A stretch of 64,000 nucleotides of DNA from Macrocystis pyrifera (GCA_031763025.1 JASSKH010000041.1:2356001-2420000); one strand, 5' to 3'. Shown: positions 33,401 through 48,400, numbered from the stretch's first letter. The notes: a model not told the origin generated them from the sequence alone. Numbers and translations are program-made.

Positions 33401-36400
33401 GCACCTGTCGACATGGGCAGCCCCATTTCTTCCCCTCCAACACACACCTGCTTGCGGTCCACGTAATACGGTAAAGACTGCTCCAACGCAGGCGCCTCCG
33501 ATGCCGATGCCGGCTGCCAGGCCTGGCCCCATTGTGGCGCGTCCATCGGTCCCAGCATGGGACGCCTGTCTTCCGGCCTTTTAAAGTCCATTCGGCCGGA
33601 TGGAAAGCTCGTTTTTCTGCCCCGGTCCGACTGCGCGGGCGGGCCGCCGGCTTCATCCCCGTCGTGCAACGACGCTCTTCGACCCCTCTCGTTGTCTGAT
33701 CCGCCCGGATCTCGGAGGCGCCGAATTTTTCGCTGATCTTCGTCTTCGTCGTGTTGTTGGAGATTGGCAGATACCGGCGTGGTTTGTGGGCGGACAGGGT
33801 GTTTCTGGGGAGGGCGGCGGCTTAACTCGTCCTCGGGGTGTCCGGATTCCGGGTGACTGTCGTCGCCGTTTCGACGTTGGCCGTAGGCCCAGTGGCTGCC
33901 AATTCCGTTGCCGGCTGCCTTCGCTGTTCCCGTTATCCAGGGAGTGTCGTGATTCGCCCTCCCCGTTTGCCGGTCGTTTCGAAAAGTGCGGCGGGCATCG
34001 ACAGGTCGCGGTGTCGTGTCGACACCTTCGTCGACCGCACTTAACCCCTTCCTTCCTCCTCTCCCCCTTGTCGCCGCCGCTTCCCCCACTTTTTCAGCCC
34101 TGTCTGCAAGATCATCCCTGCGCCCCCCTCTCGAATCCGGCGGGGCGGGTGCTCGTCGGAACTTTAGGCTCTCGTTGCCTGACACTACTGTATCCCTAGA
34201 ATCTCGAGGGTTGTCGTTGCTCCACGGGGCGGTGCGCTTTTTTGTGCCGAGCAGCCTCCCATTCACCCCGGAACTGTTTCCCGCGGTACTCAAATGGTGC
34301 CTGTCGTGGTAGTGCTCTGATGACGAGCTGTCGTCGTGATGCGCGGCGGCTTGCCATTCGGTCCCCGCTCCTCCTCGAGGCGGCGACCGTTCCCCTCTGG
34401 CACTCATTGGAGGTCGAAGATGGTCTGGCACCGCTTCGCGATGTGGGCTCTCTCTGGCGAAAAGGTGTTTACGGCTGGTTGTGTAGTCGTCGTGAACAGA
34501 CGACCCACGCGGGCGTCCTTTGCCGCTGACGTGGTCTTGCCGCCCCGCATCAGCGCGCAAAGGAGCACCCTTACCCTTCGTGATACAATCGTCTAAAAAG
34601 GAAGCGGAGACCCCCGACGGCTCAACAGAGTTCGAGGCCAACGATCCCGCACGAAGCTCCGGTTCGCGTTGCTCGCGCTCTGGCCGTCGCGCATTCGAAG
34701 ACGCATCACCCGTTCTTGTGTAGGGTTCGCGAGAAATTCGACGGTGTCGAGTTGGCCGTACCGTCGTCGGTGACGTTTTTTTCTTGTATGGAATTCTTGG
34801 CGTTCCTTCCTATGGAGGGCGAAAAACATGCGCATCCAGTAGCCCCGCCGGACAGCCGAGGGGAGTAGCGGGCGAGCGGCAAGGGGTTCGATCTGGTACA
34901 TGTACAAGGTTTTCCCCTTCGGAGGCATTCGGACGTGGGGAGTGACGCAAATATAAAATTCGATGACGCTTTGAGCAGCTGGACCAAACGACCAAGCCGT
35001 TGAATTTTTTATTCCATGCAACTAAAAAAAAACGAAAAAGAAAAACGACCAGCGAAACAAAATCGGTACAGATATCTACCATACACAACAATGTCGATTC
35101 TACCGCGGTTTTCTATCATCTACCACAGCTCGCTCTCTTCGTAATCATATGTATCAGCGTCAGCTACGGCGCGCTGGGGGGTGTGCGACTGTGTCGGCCA
35201 GAGCTTAAGATCAACCGTGTTTGGTTGGCTTGGCAATGTCGGTCACGCGCTGCTCCCTGGTTTGCACTGGCAGCACCACACGATAGAGCGAAGGCTATGA
35301 TGTGTACACGCTTACCTCCTTTGCCCCCGTAGAGATTGATGCGGCAATGTCTTGCCCTCGTTCGTCAGCGGTAGTAGCCCCCCCGCCTTTCGGCATCCTT
35401 CCTGATGTTCTGGTTGCCGGCTCCTTAATAGCCATACTCGTCGGTTGGGTTTGGGGAAGGGACTGGCCGATAGAAAATTTCGCCGCCGCCCCCTTGCTTT
35501 GCCCTGCAATGCTCCTGCTAACATCTTCCTCGACCTCTCTCGTTCCTTCTGCTGGGTCGAACGTTCGCACGACCCTTGATCTTGCCTCCCCATTTCCTTC
35601 TACGGTGTCTATGTTGTAGACGTGGACGGTACCATCACCATCGGGAGCAATCCTTGCGATACCACTGTTTGCTACTCTCGGGTGTACCGCGTGAGGAACC
35701 TCGACAACCGGTCGGACCGGCTTACGAGGTCTCTCTCCAACAGCGCCTCCAGTTGCGCCAGAAGTTTTTCGTGGTCGCCTGTTTGCTCCGGTCTCGCCGA
35801 CATACGAGCCCGTGAGTCCGCCCAGTCGCTCGTGACCCCCCTTTGTCTGACCGGCCTTGAATACCTCTTTATGCACCCCTCTATTTGAGGGATCTACTGG
35901 CTTGCCCGTTCCTGACGCGACCCCTCGGTGCGGTTGGTCATGGTCGTCGTACTTCTTGACACCTCCAGACGGCCCGCGCCGGGAAAATCCCTGGTCCCTT
36001 TCATGTCCTTCGCCCGTTTCCGGAACTGACTTTTTATTTTCGGTCACACTGCTTTGGCGTCGCAAAACCTGCGTTCTACCGTATGTTTCGGACTGCCTAG
36101 GCCGTTGCCTACGATTGTCGTCAAGGCACGAAAGAACGCCATCGCCACCGCTCTGACCCGTTCGAGACTTAACGCTCACCCCGACTGCCTCGAACTGATG
36201 CTGCTCTTCTGCAAAGTTGCCGCCGGAGCGCCTGCTGGCAGTGTGGGCGGCATGTTGTCGGCCAGACCTCGGACTCTCGGCCTCCGCGTCCGGTGGAGCG
36301 AACCCGTTCGGGTTTAATGCGTCTCCCGCGCCGTACTCCGCGGTGTGCGCGTTCCCGCGTGAGTCTTTCCGTCTCGTCAACCCTTGCACGGTTTGCACGG

Positions 36401-39400
36401 TCGAACGATCGGCCGCAGTAGTAACGCTCTCGCCTACGCCTCCTTCACGTTCCGATCCTACATCTCCACCGAAGCTGGTGCGACCGAACGTGAGCTCCGG
36501 TATCGAAGCGACGTCACCGGCAGAGTCGGGTCGGGCTGCCCCCCGGTTGGTTTCGTCGTCGAGGACGGTGCGAGTGTCTGGGTCAAGGTGCTCTTCATCA
36601 GCGGCATTATTGTGGGCTGAGAGTCCTCCCAACGCCGGGTGGCCGCCAGATGAACCCTCCAATTTTTCGACGTCCGATAACAAGACGTCCCCGTTTTCGT
36701 GCTCCCGTGTGGACCATGCGCCGAGACCCTTGCGACTTTCAGGGCGCGCAATGGTGGTGTCGTACGCGCCAGGGTGTGCGGGTGTCCGAGTCTCTGCTCC
36801 CTCCGTGTCTAGCGAGTCGTCGATTGCAGCCCCGTTTTGGTTGTTTATGTCAGCGTGGGAAGAAGGTGCTGCTGCGTTGATGCGCGGCGGGTCGTCCCCT
36901 AACGTAGATTCCCCGGTCGCGTTTGAAGCGCGTGGAAGCGCGTGGTTGTGGTTCACAGCTTTGTCGCCGGGATAATCTGGGGTTGCGACGGATGCGGTAC
37001 CCTGTGGTTTGAGAGCCGTAGAGTCTTCATCGGAAGTACATTTTACGGGCATATTCTGCTTGTCCGTCACCGGTTGAAGACGAGCTGCGCGCACACGATT
37101 GCGAGGAAAATGTGACGAAAGAGCAAATAACCGCCAATTACACTGTTGGTTTGGAGTGAAAAGTAACAATGGTATGTGTTGCAGTTATTACGGGGGTCCA
37201 TAGTTAATGGGATCAAAATTTGTTAGTAAAAAAAGGTAAATGTATAGGTTTTTATGTACACCATAGGTCCTATTAACCATGGATCCCCGTAATAGCATAT
37301 AGATGCAATCGTGTGGGTTGTCAGACCCTAAGAAATCCCAGTTGCAGCAGCGAACAGGGTGAGACGCACAACATCATCAACCGAACCCTGACAAGATTTT
37401 CGAATCTCGTGTATTTCTGAGGTACTCCCGTAGGCTTGATGTCATAGGCCGAGTCCGTTTTTGTCTTTTGCACTACCCCAACACGACGCCGTAAAAAGGC
37501 CCAACGCGCCTATCGTCTACCACAGCTTTAGTTGTTTTTATTCTTGAGGTAGTCTTCCACTCCAGAGCTATTGGAGCCCATCGTGTGACCACGGACAGGG
37601 CTTTGACAATGAGTACATGTGAGAACAACTACACCAGCACGAAACTTCAACAGGATCTTGAACGGGGTTATGTGTGGTGATACTTCGAGGCGCGTGAGGG
37701 ATGTTGTGCCCTAACGGAGTGAGCGTTCGTCAAAACCAATGCAAACGTCACGGGGCGGAAGCGCTACTAACTGACCAAGTACGCCTTCTGACGGCGTTGA
37801 CGACGCGACCAGGCCTCTATCCTCAGTTCTGGCTGCACCTTGTCGTGCTGTGAACGATTCCGACACCTTTGCGGCAAGCAGGGGAGGCCAAACGTTAGGC
37901 AAAGGAACGGAACCAACTTCTATCATAGTATTCGAAATATTCAGAGGATTTAGAGCCTATTAATGGTATAACAATCGTGTTTCCTATCACAGGACTCCGC
38001 GAGGTGTTCGTAGATTGTAAGAGCAGTCGAAGAATCGAAGCGAGCCGGTGCATCAATCGCAAAATTCAGAAGACAACAAACGCGTGGAAAGCCGTACATG
38101 GGGACCCCGACAAACACACATATATATATATGTATTAGGGGGGGTGAAGGCATTAACGAATCGGTGTTTTTCAGCAGATGTTACCCGGAACGTCGGTCAC
38201 CTTCCTTGCGCTAGCCTCTGCGATCCCGCCCCCCACATGACTTCGTAGCGCCACACCCGACACGTCTTCGTCATGTGTGCTTGACCTTAAGGCCCGGCCG
38301 TCTCTATCGCTATATATCGTCTCGTTTTCAGGTACTCCGTGGTCGTTGCTGCGCTTCGTTTCCATCAGCTCCCGGTCATAGTATTGCTCTGAATCTGGCT
38401 GCCGCATTCCTTCCGCTTCATTCAGCGCCATTTTGTTCTCAAGCTTCATATTTGGTACGCGCACGGCAGGCGACGGATCCCCGGGCGTCCCATCTTCCCA
38501 CATAGGCGACTCTTCTCGCCCCACGCGACCGTAATTACCACTCGGGTCGTCTGCATTGCCTCCACCTGGCCCGCCGTTGGGATCCAGTCCTAGCCGGTCG
38601 CCGCCGGCCTCAATAGAGTCTGACCGCGTTTTCCTGGGGAAATGAATGCAAGCGATGGGCCGTGGAATCGAGGTGGGTTTGTCTCCCCCAGTGTCGGCGT
38701 CGGCTAGCCAGGGTGATTATCCGTCGTAGCAAAAAAGTACCGACGTCGTACACACCGTTTTATGACTCGTGAGATTAGTGTTACGGAGGCCTCCTGCCAC
38801 GACTGGCAGGAGCTTCCCGCCCAGCAGGGGCTACTACCCTCGCATTGGCAGTGACCGATCAGCGCGCAAGGACCGCTTTGGTGATCTCCACCGCGGGTTC
38901 TAGGCCCTACGGCATCTCTCGGATGCTCGCACCCGCTTCGGCAGACGCTCTGGCATTCGCGCCATGACTATCTCTGTGCTTCCATGCCCTGCTTTAACTT
39001 GTGATGCAGCTGGGTAAGCTGTACCCTTCGAGTCTTTGTTGGGAACCAATTTTGATTTTGGTTTCTCGTTTGGTTCCATCGTTTTCTGTCCCCTCAGTAT
39101 TCCTGAATTCTATAAAATACACACTGCTGTCTATGCTGCGTTCCGTACATATGTGCTTTATTCTTGCTACTGTTACTGAAGAAGAAGAGACCCCTTGCGC
39201 ACAGGAAAATAGAACAGGTATGTATGTACAGCATGCACCACGAGTCGTGGTTGGGATACTAGTGCATTCTCCCTCGCCATTCTCCGATTAGACCGCCCAC
39301 AACCGATCGTATCGTTGCAGATGCGATGAAAACCCGGCAAAACGAGAAAATCACACTCACCGTTTTAGGCTTGGTCGTTCAGAGGCGCCAGACTCTTGAC

Positions 39401-42400
39401 GATCGCCAAGGTCACCCCTGACATGGTCGTCAGCGCTGGGAAGGCCTTCCTGCGTCCCCATAGAGTGCCCAGGTGCTACCACTTCGTTCACCTCTTCCGT
39501 TCTTGCTGAGCCCGGCGGGTCGGTCTTCGTAGACGACGGAAATTCCCCCCCGGTAGGCGGGTTTTGAGCTTCTAGCCTGCTGTCGGGCGAAGTACATGAC
39601 GCGGTGTATCGATCAGCTTTATTACGTATTTTTCTTGGTGCTCGGTTCAATGTAGCCTTTCTCGGGAACCAAAACCAAAACAACGCCTGCAGTCGGATGA
39701 AAACCTTAATCTTATACAACCAATCAGTCAGTATGCAGAATAGACTACTTATGCAATATATAGCTATTCGGAACGCAGATGCAGAGGGTTTTTTGTTAAC
39801 GTGCAGCAATCTCGTACAACTGTAGGATTTTATTGGCGAATACATTGTTCGGCGTGCAGATCGATGCCGGAGGGGGGGTCTGACATACTACTCAGCACCT
39901 GTAACTGCAGAATTGTCGTCGCATACCTCATATCCTATATCTAACCCCTCCTTGCTGCAGCCTCGGGCACAACGCCCTAGGAAACCCTATTTTCAGTCTG
40001 GAGTGGGGACAACCGTAGCCATGTATCCGAAAACGGACGTTTCCGGAAGCCGAAAGCAAGAAAATAAAAATTGCTCTTTTTCTTCGCTCAAAATAATATA
40101 CGGGCAGTGACCCCTGTCCATCCATCAACAGCAAGATCCACATGATGTGTGCATAAGACAGACAGCTGACCCAGGCGCTGCACACGGGGTAGAATCACCA
40201 GACGGCAAAGGTTCCGGAGCAAATCGAGGTGCCTCAACTGGATGTAATCCCTTCGCTGTGGGCATTGGAACGTTACTACCAGCTGAGGTAAAACGATAAA
40301 AATATGCAGCTAACCTTGGTGAGTTTGTCTCGGTAGACGAAGTTCGTCCCGCCATCGACCTCGACGCTCGCTGTCGTTTTTCGATCTCGGCCCGCCCAAT
40401 CATAGATTCCCATTGCTGACCCCCCGGCACAGAGAGGTGGAGGGAGAGAAACATAGCAAGTTGCGTAAGTAAGTGCACGTGAGTCGGTCGTGTACAATGC
40501 GACTGTCAAGAATGCAGGTGATCTCTCCCAAGCACTATCGCAAGCACCGATTATCCTTTTACCTATTGCTCCGTTGGATACTCTTGGGGCGCAATGAAAG
40601 CGACCTTGGCACCCGAGCATATTTCGGAATGTGCAATACCACTTCACCCACCCAACGCCTCACCTCATCTGTCGTGCCGGAAATTCCATCCCACCCACCG
40701 GGACTCCCCCCGAGGTGAGAATGGAACATCCCGTTGTGTGCTGTTGCCAAAGCTGCAATTTGTTGATCCTGATCGCCAGTTCCGACCGTTGCCGCTGCCG
40801 GGCCGTGACCATCCTTCTCTCGCAAGGCGCACCGATAGACAAATGTTGGAAAGGGCGGGTCAACCCTGTGCGTTGAGTAAGGCAGCCCTGGGCTGGCACC
40901 GAAAATTGCCTCATGGCAGCGTGGAAATTTCTATAAGTCACTGTTACGGAGGGGGGGGGGGAGACAGCAACCAGAGCCCACGATGGACCCCAAAAACTGT
41001 ACTCCCCTATGTTGACACACCATGTTTGGTTCTGACTGCTATGCTCCCTCGTAGAGCTACGGTAGGGCCGTGAGCTGGCTGGCTATATACAAGTTGGCGA
41101 CTAGTTGTTAGTTGGTTACATACCACTCTGGGTGCAAAATATGTGGACCGTTGGGTCTTCACATTCATGTGTAAACGATGCTTGTATTTGCGCCAAGAGT
41201 CGTAGGTGTTACAGTCGGTCGCGTGCGGCAACTTGCGGAGCTCTGCGTCTTCGTGTGTGATAGGCGCTATTGTTTTTGTATTTGACGCGTGTTTCTTATC
41301 GATAACTAATACGTCGGTTAGTTGGGTTTCTTCGCGACCCAACTAATAAATAATTACTATATATCATGGCCGTCAAGTCTAACCAAGGCATGCCTTACTC
41401 ACAGCCCTAGCCATTACTGCTCGTGGGCCACAACTCTGATGCAAGAAGGACTGGCGATTTCCGTTTTCGCTGCGTAACAATATGCTACGAGAGACTTTAT
41501 GCACAATACACGGGTCCCACCCAGCAACATGAGGCACTACATTAACACGATGTTCGCGCGAAACCACCGGGATATGGTCGGCGTCTGCTCAGTCACAGCG
41601 AGCATACCCCACGGCAAGGACCAATATTTTCTCTCGTGGTCTGGCCCACTTAAGGGGGGGAGGTGCTTTCAGTAGAGTGTTCAAGGTGCAATGTTTGTGT
41701 GACACATGGTTCACAAAGTTGTCTATTGTATCTAACGAAAAAGACAAAACGAGAACACCGGAGCGGGGATGGAGCACGGAGGCTCAACCAGCACGAAAGA
41801 GGAAACACCACGCACGACTGAAGAATATTAAATCTGTCTCACGCCGCACTACTGCAACTTCCCCCATACTGACCTGTGGAGGCAAGGAAGAAGAAGGCCT
41901 TGCAGGCGGTGACGAAGAATCAAGTCCTCCCACATCAAACGATACCTTCCTGCGCCCCCCTGGATCTCCATTATCCACTGATGTCCCCACCGGAACCCCA
42001 TCAGCTCCTCCGTTTTTTGTTCCCTCTCCATCCTCGCTTTGCACCGGTCTCGACTCCCCGTCGCTGATACTAACGACCGCGCTGGGCCCACCGTACTTCG
42101 TGTCCCCAGGATAAATTTCCAAACTCGTATCTGAAGTCTGGCCGGAATCGAATTTTGGCCTTCTAGTCTGCGAGGGTGCCCCCGCTCCGATACTCGCGTC
42201 AAGAACGCCGGTGGCATCGTCGGTGGCGCGGTTGGTTTTTGACCCTTGTTCGACGACGCCGGCGGGTGCGATGGGTGCGTGCTCGCTATCCCTACGATCA
42301 TTGTGTTCTCCGCCACCATCACATTCGCGTTCGGGAGAGACTAGCGCAGTATTCCGCTGATTTCTGCCTACATCTCCCTGGTGAGCCCCTCCCCCGGCTG

Positions 42401-45400
42401 TGTCGTCGTAGCCACCCGCTGTTTGCCTTCCCCCGTGATCGATAGGCGCCGTTCCGTTGTTGGCGCCGTCACGTTCCCACGGCACCGCATCCGTGTTGTC
42501 ATGTTCGCCATAGCGCATTTCCCCGGCGCCAGCTTGCTGCGCGCTCTCGGTTAGGTTGTTGTTAGCAACATATGCAGGTGAGCCCTGAACACCGTGGGTG
42601 TCGCCTCGCGTGACTCCGCCCACATCATCACCGTATTCGGCGACTGCCACCCCTTCGCTCGGAACAGCAGTTGCTGTGGAACGCATACCTGTGTCGCTAG
42701 TGTAAGCTACGCCCAGGGTGCTGCGGGAGCTAAGTTTGTGGTCGCCGGCTGCAGCTCGTTCACTGGCATCGTTTCTGGGTCCAGCGTGATGAGCGCTTTG
42801 CGTTTCGCCGTGCGTTAAAATAGTGTCACCGGCATCAAAATTGCCTTTGACTCCGCCTTTGGCTCCCAAGCCTGCGTTTCCAGAGGATCCAGAATACTCC
42901 CCGCCATCACTTCCATTTTGATGCTGGAACTCCACCGTGATGCTGCGGCGCGTCCCTCCGTCCCCGGTCTCACGCTGCGCCACACGGCTGCTGTCCTCGT
43001 TTTTATCGGCCCGAGGAATGCCTGCAGTATCACGGTTACCTGTATCACCGTCACTATCTCTTCTTCTGCGTCCGTCGTCACCGTCTGCCCCCCCGCGCTT
43101 TCTACTAGAGTCGCCCATGCCGACGTCACGTGTACCGCGGCGGTGGGCTTGATCGTCCTCTTGCTGGTGTTCAACTAAGGTTGCCGCCGCGGCAGTATCT
43201 GATACGGGACTAGCGCCAGCAGCTTCTCGATGGCCGTGCTCGTCCGCGGCAGAATCGGAGCGTTGCTGGCATCGCAGGAAAGAGCCACGCCGAGCATGGG
43301 GGGAGGGACAGATCACCGGTGTTGAGAGGGATGGCTGGTCATCACAGGGTGGGCAGGTTGAATGTACGATCGTATTGAGTACGACTGTAAGGACAGGAAG
43401 GTGTCTGCGTGATGGGAAATCGCCATTATACTACTGTAGTATTACTTGGAGCTGATAGCGCGAGATTGCCTGTGCGTCACGTTGTGATTTGCTCAGGCTT
43501 TACTTTGCAGTATTTTCTGTTCCAGAATGGAAGTCCCAGGCACATGCAAGTCATGGGGAGCTCGTCTCGACGTGTAACCATGCATTTTTCAGACGCTACG
43601 TCCACGAAAAACACGGCTTGCTAAAGGGGCAGCTTACTGCACGTTGTTGGCGGATCAAACGCAACGCTGCGGAGACAAAACCACTCAAGACCCACTCATT
43701 GTACATGCTCAACGTGGGGGTCAACCAACAACGAATGGGGCGCTCCCGAGGTGAAGCGTGGCCCAATGCAGCATCAGTACCTGCTGTGGTTTGTCTTGAG
43801 GATGCTCGATGTCCGTTCTGTCGTGCGCTCTTGCGTCAGTGGGACCTGCAGCATTTCTCGCCCCCCCACCCCCAGATAACGGCGTATCAGCGAGCGTTTC
43901 GCCGCCCTGGCGAACGCCATGCGTGTTGTCACCCAGACCGCTACTGAGCGTCTCTCCCTTTGGCAGATAATCCCCACCAGAAACTAGCACCCGCGCACTG
44001 TTTTCCCTCCTAGGGACCTCCACGCTCTCCCCCGGTTCTCCTGTGCCTAACTTCGCCTCAGACCCTTCACGTTCACTGCTACTCTGTGTCAACGGCCGAA
44101 TTTGGCTGGGGTGAAGAAAAACACCGTTCGTTCGGCGAGCTTCGCCATGCTGGTTGTCGGCACCTCGTGCGCCCTCCTCTCCTGGTTGGATGAGCTGAAC
44201 ATTCAGCTCAGCTGTGTTACGATCCACGCTTGACGCATGCTCCTCTCTCGCGGCTCCGTCCTCTCGACCAACATCGCTACCTCCAGGTATACGACCACCC
44301 GCCCCTGAGGTGACACCCGTCGGCGGTACAGCAGAGCCAAGGGAGTCCGCGCCTAGAGCTTCCGCATGCCCCACCCCGCTATCTGCAGCCACGCCCCCAA
44401 GAAGGTTTGCTTTAGATTCACGAATGGTGCCGCTAAGAGCCGCGCCCGCAAGAGCATCTGCGCTAGGTTCATGAATGGTACCGCTATCTATCGTTGTCGT
44501 TCTGAAGTCCTGTGGCCGATCGGGTCTTGGCTCTTCAACGGGCGTGGTCTCTTCGTATATTTCTCGTACTCCGCTGCTGCTACTTTCGGCATTCGTTGTT
44601 CCCGGGACCGGCCATGTTCGGAGTTCTTTAAGAGCTTGCAGGCGTTTCCGGAGAGTCCTCAGCCGCTGGATGTACTTGTCCTTGAGCTGGGGGGGGAGAG
44701 AGTGTCCCGCTTGCCGGTTTTGTCGGCGAGCAATGCCGTGATGCCGTCCACGTCGAGCGGAAGAGAATCTCGTTCCCTGGTATGAATGTCAAGCGCGTTC
44801 CACATAGAAGGACACCACTTCAGTCGGTGGTGTTGATCTGGGCCACAAAGAAAGCAAAGGTGCCACTTCGTGCAAAATATTGACGCCAGTATTGTACGGA
44901 ACGAATAACACTACAGTAAGTTCATTGATTTTACTGCGCCCTGGCTAGACCAACATGCTGCACGTGGCATAGGCTGGCAGCAGCATGGAGATTCGTGCCA
45001 ATCGTTTTTATACCAAATACTCGGTATGTCTTTATTCAGTGGCTAAGGAAAGCGAAAATTGCTCGCGGGGCAAGAGGGAGTGGGATGTTCTTACCGTCCG
45101 AGTTCGTCAGCTAGCGCATCGCGCATGCGATTGGTGGCCTCGGAAAGATCCTCATCGACGATGCACTCGATGTCTCGGTCAGGCTTGAAGCTCGGCGGCA
45201 CTACGTTCGTGTTGGTGATGGTCTCGAGAAGCAGCCACAGAAAAGCCGTGTACTTCAATAAGTTTCCCCCCATGACGCCAAAAAAAAAAAGCACGCGCAA
45301 ACAGCGAGGCGTTAACTTCATCAGCTGGGCGTCCGCGATTGGAACAGCATTCCCCCCGTCATACCATAACCATTATAATCGGTCCAATACCCACCCCGTT

Positions 45401-48400
45401 GCCTTTCTGTTGTCTTCACGCCGTCGTCGCCAAACCTTTCAGACTTGCACCCAGATTTTCGGGGACAAACTTTTTGGAACAAGCGCGGGATAACTGTACA
45501 GTCAAGGAGGGTCACCCCCCACCCCCCCACCCCCGCCCATCGTAGCATCCTCCAGACCACCCTCCTCCTGAGGCGTGCTACGACAGAGGTAGCACTTCTT
45601 GACCAAAGAAAACTGACCGGCCGCCCTCCTTAACCCAATATCGTCGGAACACCATCAGTGTTTACCATATTGTTCGTGGTGTATCTATATAGGCTTTGAG
45701 GTACGTACAGTAGTTCATCGAGTTTTGGCCTCCTTTTTTAATTGCTTTTCACGTACCTGGTAGTCAGTGTTTGGGCAGCTTACTAAAAAATGAGGTGCTG
45801 GCTGTACCGTAGCACGCGCCTCCTCATCGAACGAAAGAACACGAAAGAGTTTGAGACAGAGAGTCTATCGCCCCCGTCCCCCTTTGTCCCACCCCCCCCC
45901 CCGTCCTCATTCGCACCTCTTCCTCGTTGATGTTCTCAGTCCAAATATCGGCCAGCTCGAACATGCTAGAGGCGAAAGCCTCCTTCGTCATCTTGTTGTC
46001 CCACCTCGCCGTGTCCCTCGACCAGTCCACCTCCGCAGACGTTTCGGCATCCTCGTCGGAAGTATCGGGGATCTGCACCGTGGTATATTGTCAGGGCATG
46101 GACTCCATACAGCAGAAGTCCATACACTACAGTAGTACGAGAACCTGCTTAACAACTCTGTATTCTGAGCCAGCCTCAGATTCTCACGTGAGACAGGGTG
46201 TGTCCCTGCAATAAGTAACTTCAGAAATGAACAAATATATATCATACATATATATTAAAATCTTCAAGACAGCCGCCGAACTAAAATAAAGACTAAATGC
46301 AGGTTTATTCCCTCCAATCAACAGCAATATATATGAACACCACAGCTCACCGGTGAGCACGCGCAGGGTAAATAATAATCTCGCGGTTTCGTGCAAAAAT
46401 CGAGCCATTCCGGATTTTAATTCACAATCATACCGTCCTGTCGCGTATGGTATCATACGCGCAGGTGGCCGGAACCCCCCCCCTTGCTCGATGAGGGCAT
46501 AACAAAAAAAACGTGGAGACATTGAACAATGTAGCATACCATCAGTCGTGCCGAACTGAGAGTTTTTCGGCACCTTTTGGGGTTTGCTACATTATACAAC
46601 GTCTCCACAAATATTTTTTGACGCCCACATTGTGCAACGGGGGGAAGGGGTCCCGGCCACCTGCGCTCACCCTAAGGCAATCGGTGGGGCTGTTCTGTAG
46701 CTACATACTCGCTCCCCCTCTACAGACAGTATTCGATGGATAGGGCGGGCTGTCAACGTCGTATATTCCACCACCGACGACGGGGATGAGATCAGATGTT
46801 TTCTCCCCAAACAAACGTGTTTTCATGTAGAATTATATTTCAAGTACGTCAGGTGTGGGTTCGATCGATCGATCGATCGATCGATCGATTGATTGGTTGA
46901 GCGGTCGATACCCAGCTTTGCAAGCTGCGTGATACGTCGGTCTCTCGTGCTTTGCTCGTATATTCCACGTGGTGGGTGTATTTATTGGACGGGGGGAAAC
47001 GAAACAGGCAACCCGCAACGTACGTACCAACGCCAGGTGAAGCTTTCGGTTGAGCTTGACGTAAGACTCCTTCGTCATCTCGCCGGAGCCCTGGGGGTTG
47101 AGCCCGGGAAAGCACCAATACTCGTTTGTAATTTCCTGTACAGTATCGTCGGCACGCGAATAAGACAAGGGCAAGGAGAAGGAGGAAGAGTCCAGAATTT
47201 TTATACAACAAATGCGCAACAAACGCGGCACCGCCTAAGTTTCACTCATTGCAAGTTGACGTGACTCGTTTCCACAAAACTTCCCTTTTGACCATTTTTC
47301 CAGGCGTTCGGCCCTTGGGTTGGAGACTGTGTCCGTGCTGTTGTCCAGGCTCGCCTGGTCGTCGTGTAATAGTCTCATATACCAGGTGCCGGTACTTGTT
47401 AACAACGCTATTCTCCGCCGCTGCCGCTGATCCCTTTCCGGAAGCGGGGGCTAAAATAAATTCGCAGACGCTGTGATTGACTTTGCTGCAACCCAGGAAC
47501 AAGACTACCGTACGAGTATATATATACGAGTCTGCCCCACCCCATCACGACCGCCCGTTAATATTTTGATATTTTCCACAGGAAGACGCTATTTCTAACT
47601 TTGTCGCAAATTCGGGAACAAGATTTTTATCGTGTTCAGGTGGAGTCAGAGTGGTGCTTGCCGTACAGCACCTGAATGAGGGGCTTGTTTCTCAAGGCCA
47701 GCCTCTTCCTGACGCTGATTGGCGTGTTGACCGCGGGGTTTCCCTGTCGCTTGTAAGGTACCGGGTCGTCCCCTTGTCGAACAACTGTGACCACCTCGTC
47801 TTTCTGCAGGTTCCACATAACTTCCCGTTGCGCGCGGGCCAGCTCCCTGCGCTCTTCCTGGGTCATGCGAGTAATCGCGGCGCCCTGGCCCAGCTCAGGA
47901 GTGCTGGCCCTAACGCCCATTGTAGTCGTTGGTTCGCGTGCAAGGAGAGTTGCATATACGAGTTAGCCGGATGCGATCGATTTGTCACGATGGTCGAGAC
48001 GACAGGTGCGATTTAACAGTACAAGTCCTGACTCGTTGAGATCGAGAGTTCGCGCCACGGGCTTTGGCGGCGTGAGACGGAGCCTTTTGCGCATAGTGTA
48101 CCCCCTCCCCTCTCCCGGCACACTCCGACAAGGGGGCGATACGTCCCAGAACGGCTCATTAGCAAGATTACACTGAACCACGTTAATACACCACGGACAC
48201 GACGGGCACCACCAACCCAAACCCCAATAGCACCAACAACATCCACATTCTTCTATTTTTCACGGATTGTACCACAGGTGCGCGTGCAGATCGCAACATA
48301 CGTCAGCTCTGAGTTTTGACAGTATTGGTCGATACTCAAGCTTCCCAGCTGATTGGGTCATACGCCGGCCGCTCGTGTTCTACGTTCATTCCTCGCTATA

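Noticed and set aside
33600-34199. 199-codon plus-strand ORF
   Set aside because: Shadow of exon 13 of the giant gene; high GC on the coding strand opens the opposite frame.
36217-36975. 252-codon plus-strand ORF
   Set aside because: It is antisense to exon 12 of the giant gene, whose frame, phase and composition are better supported.
48013-48220. Extra exon of the giant gene (RLTPPKPVARTLDLNESG frame)
   Set aside because: The frame looks coding, but exon 2 and exon 3 already join in matching phase 2 without it, and no good acceptor precedes it.
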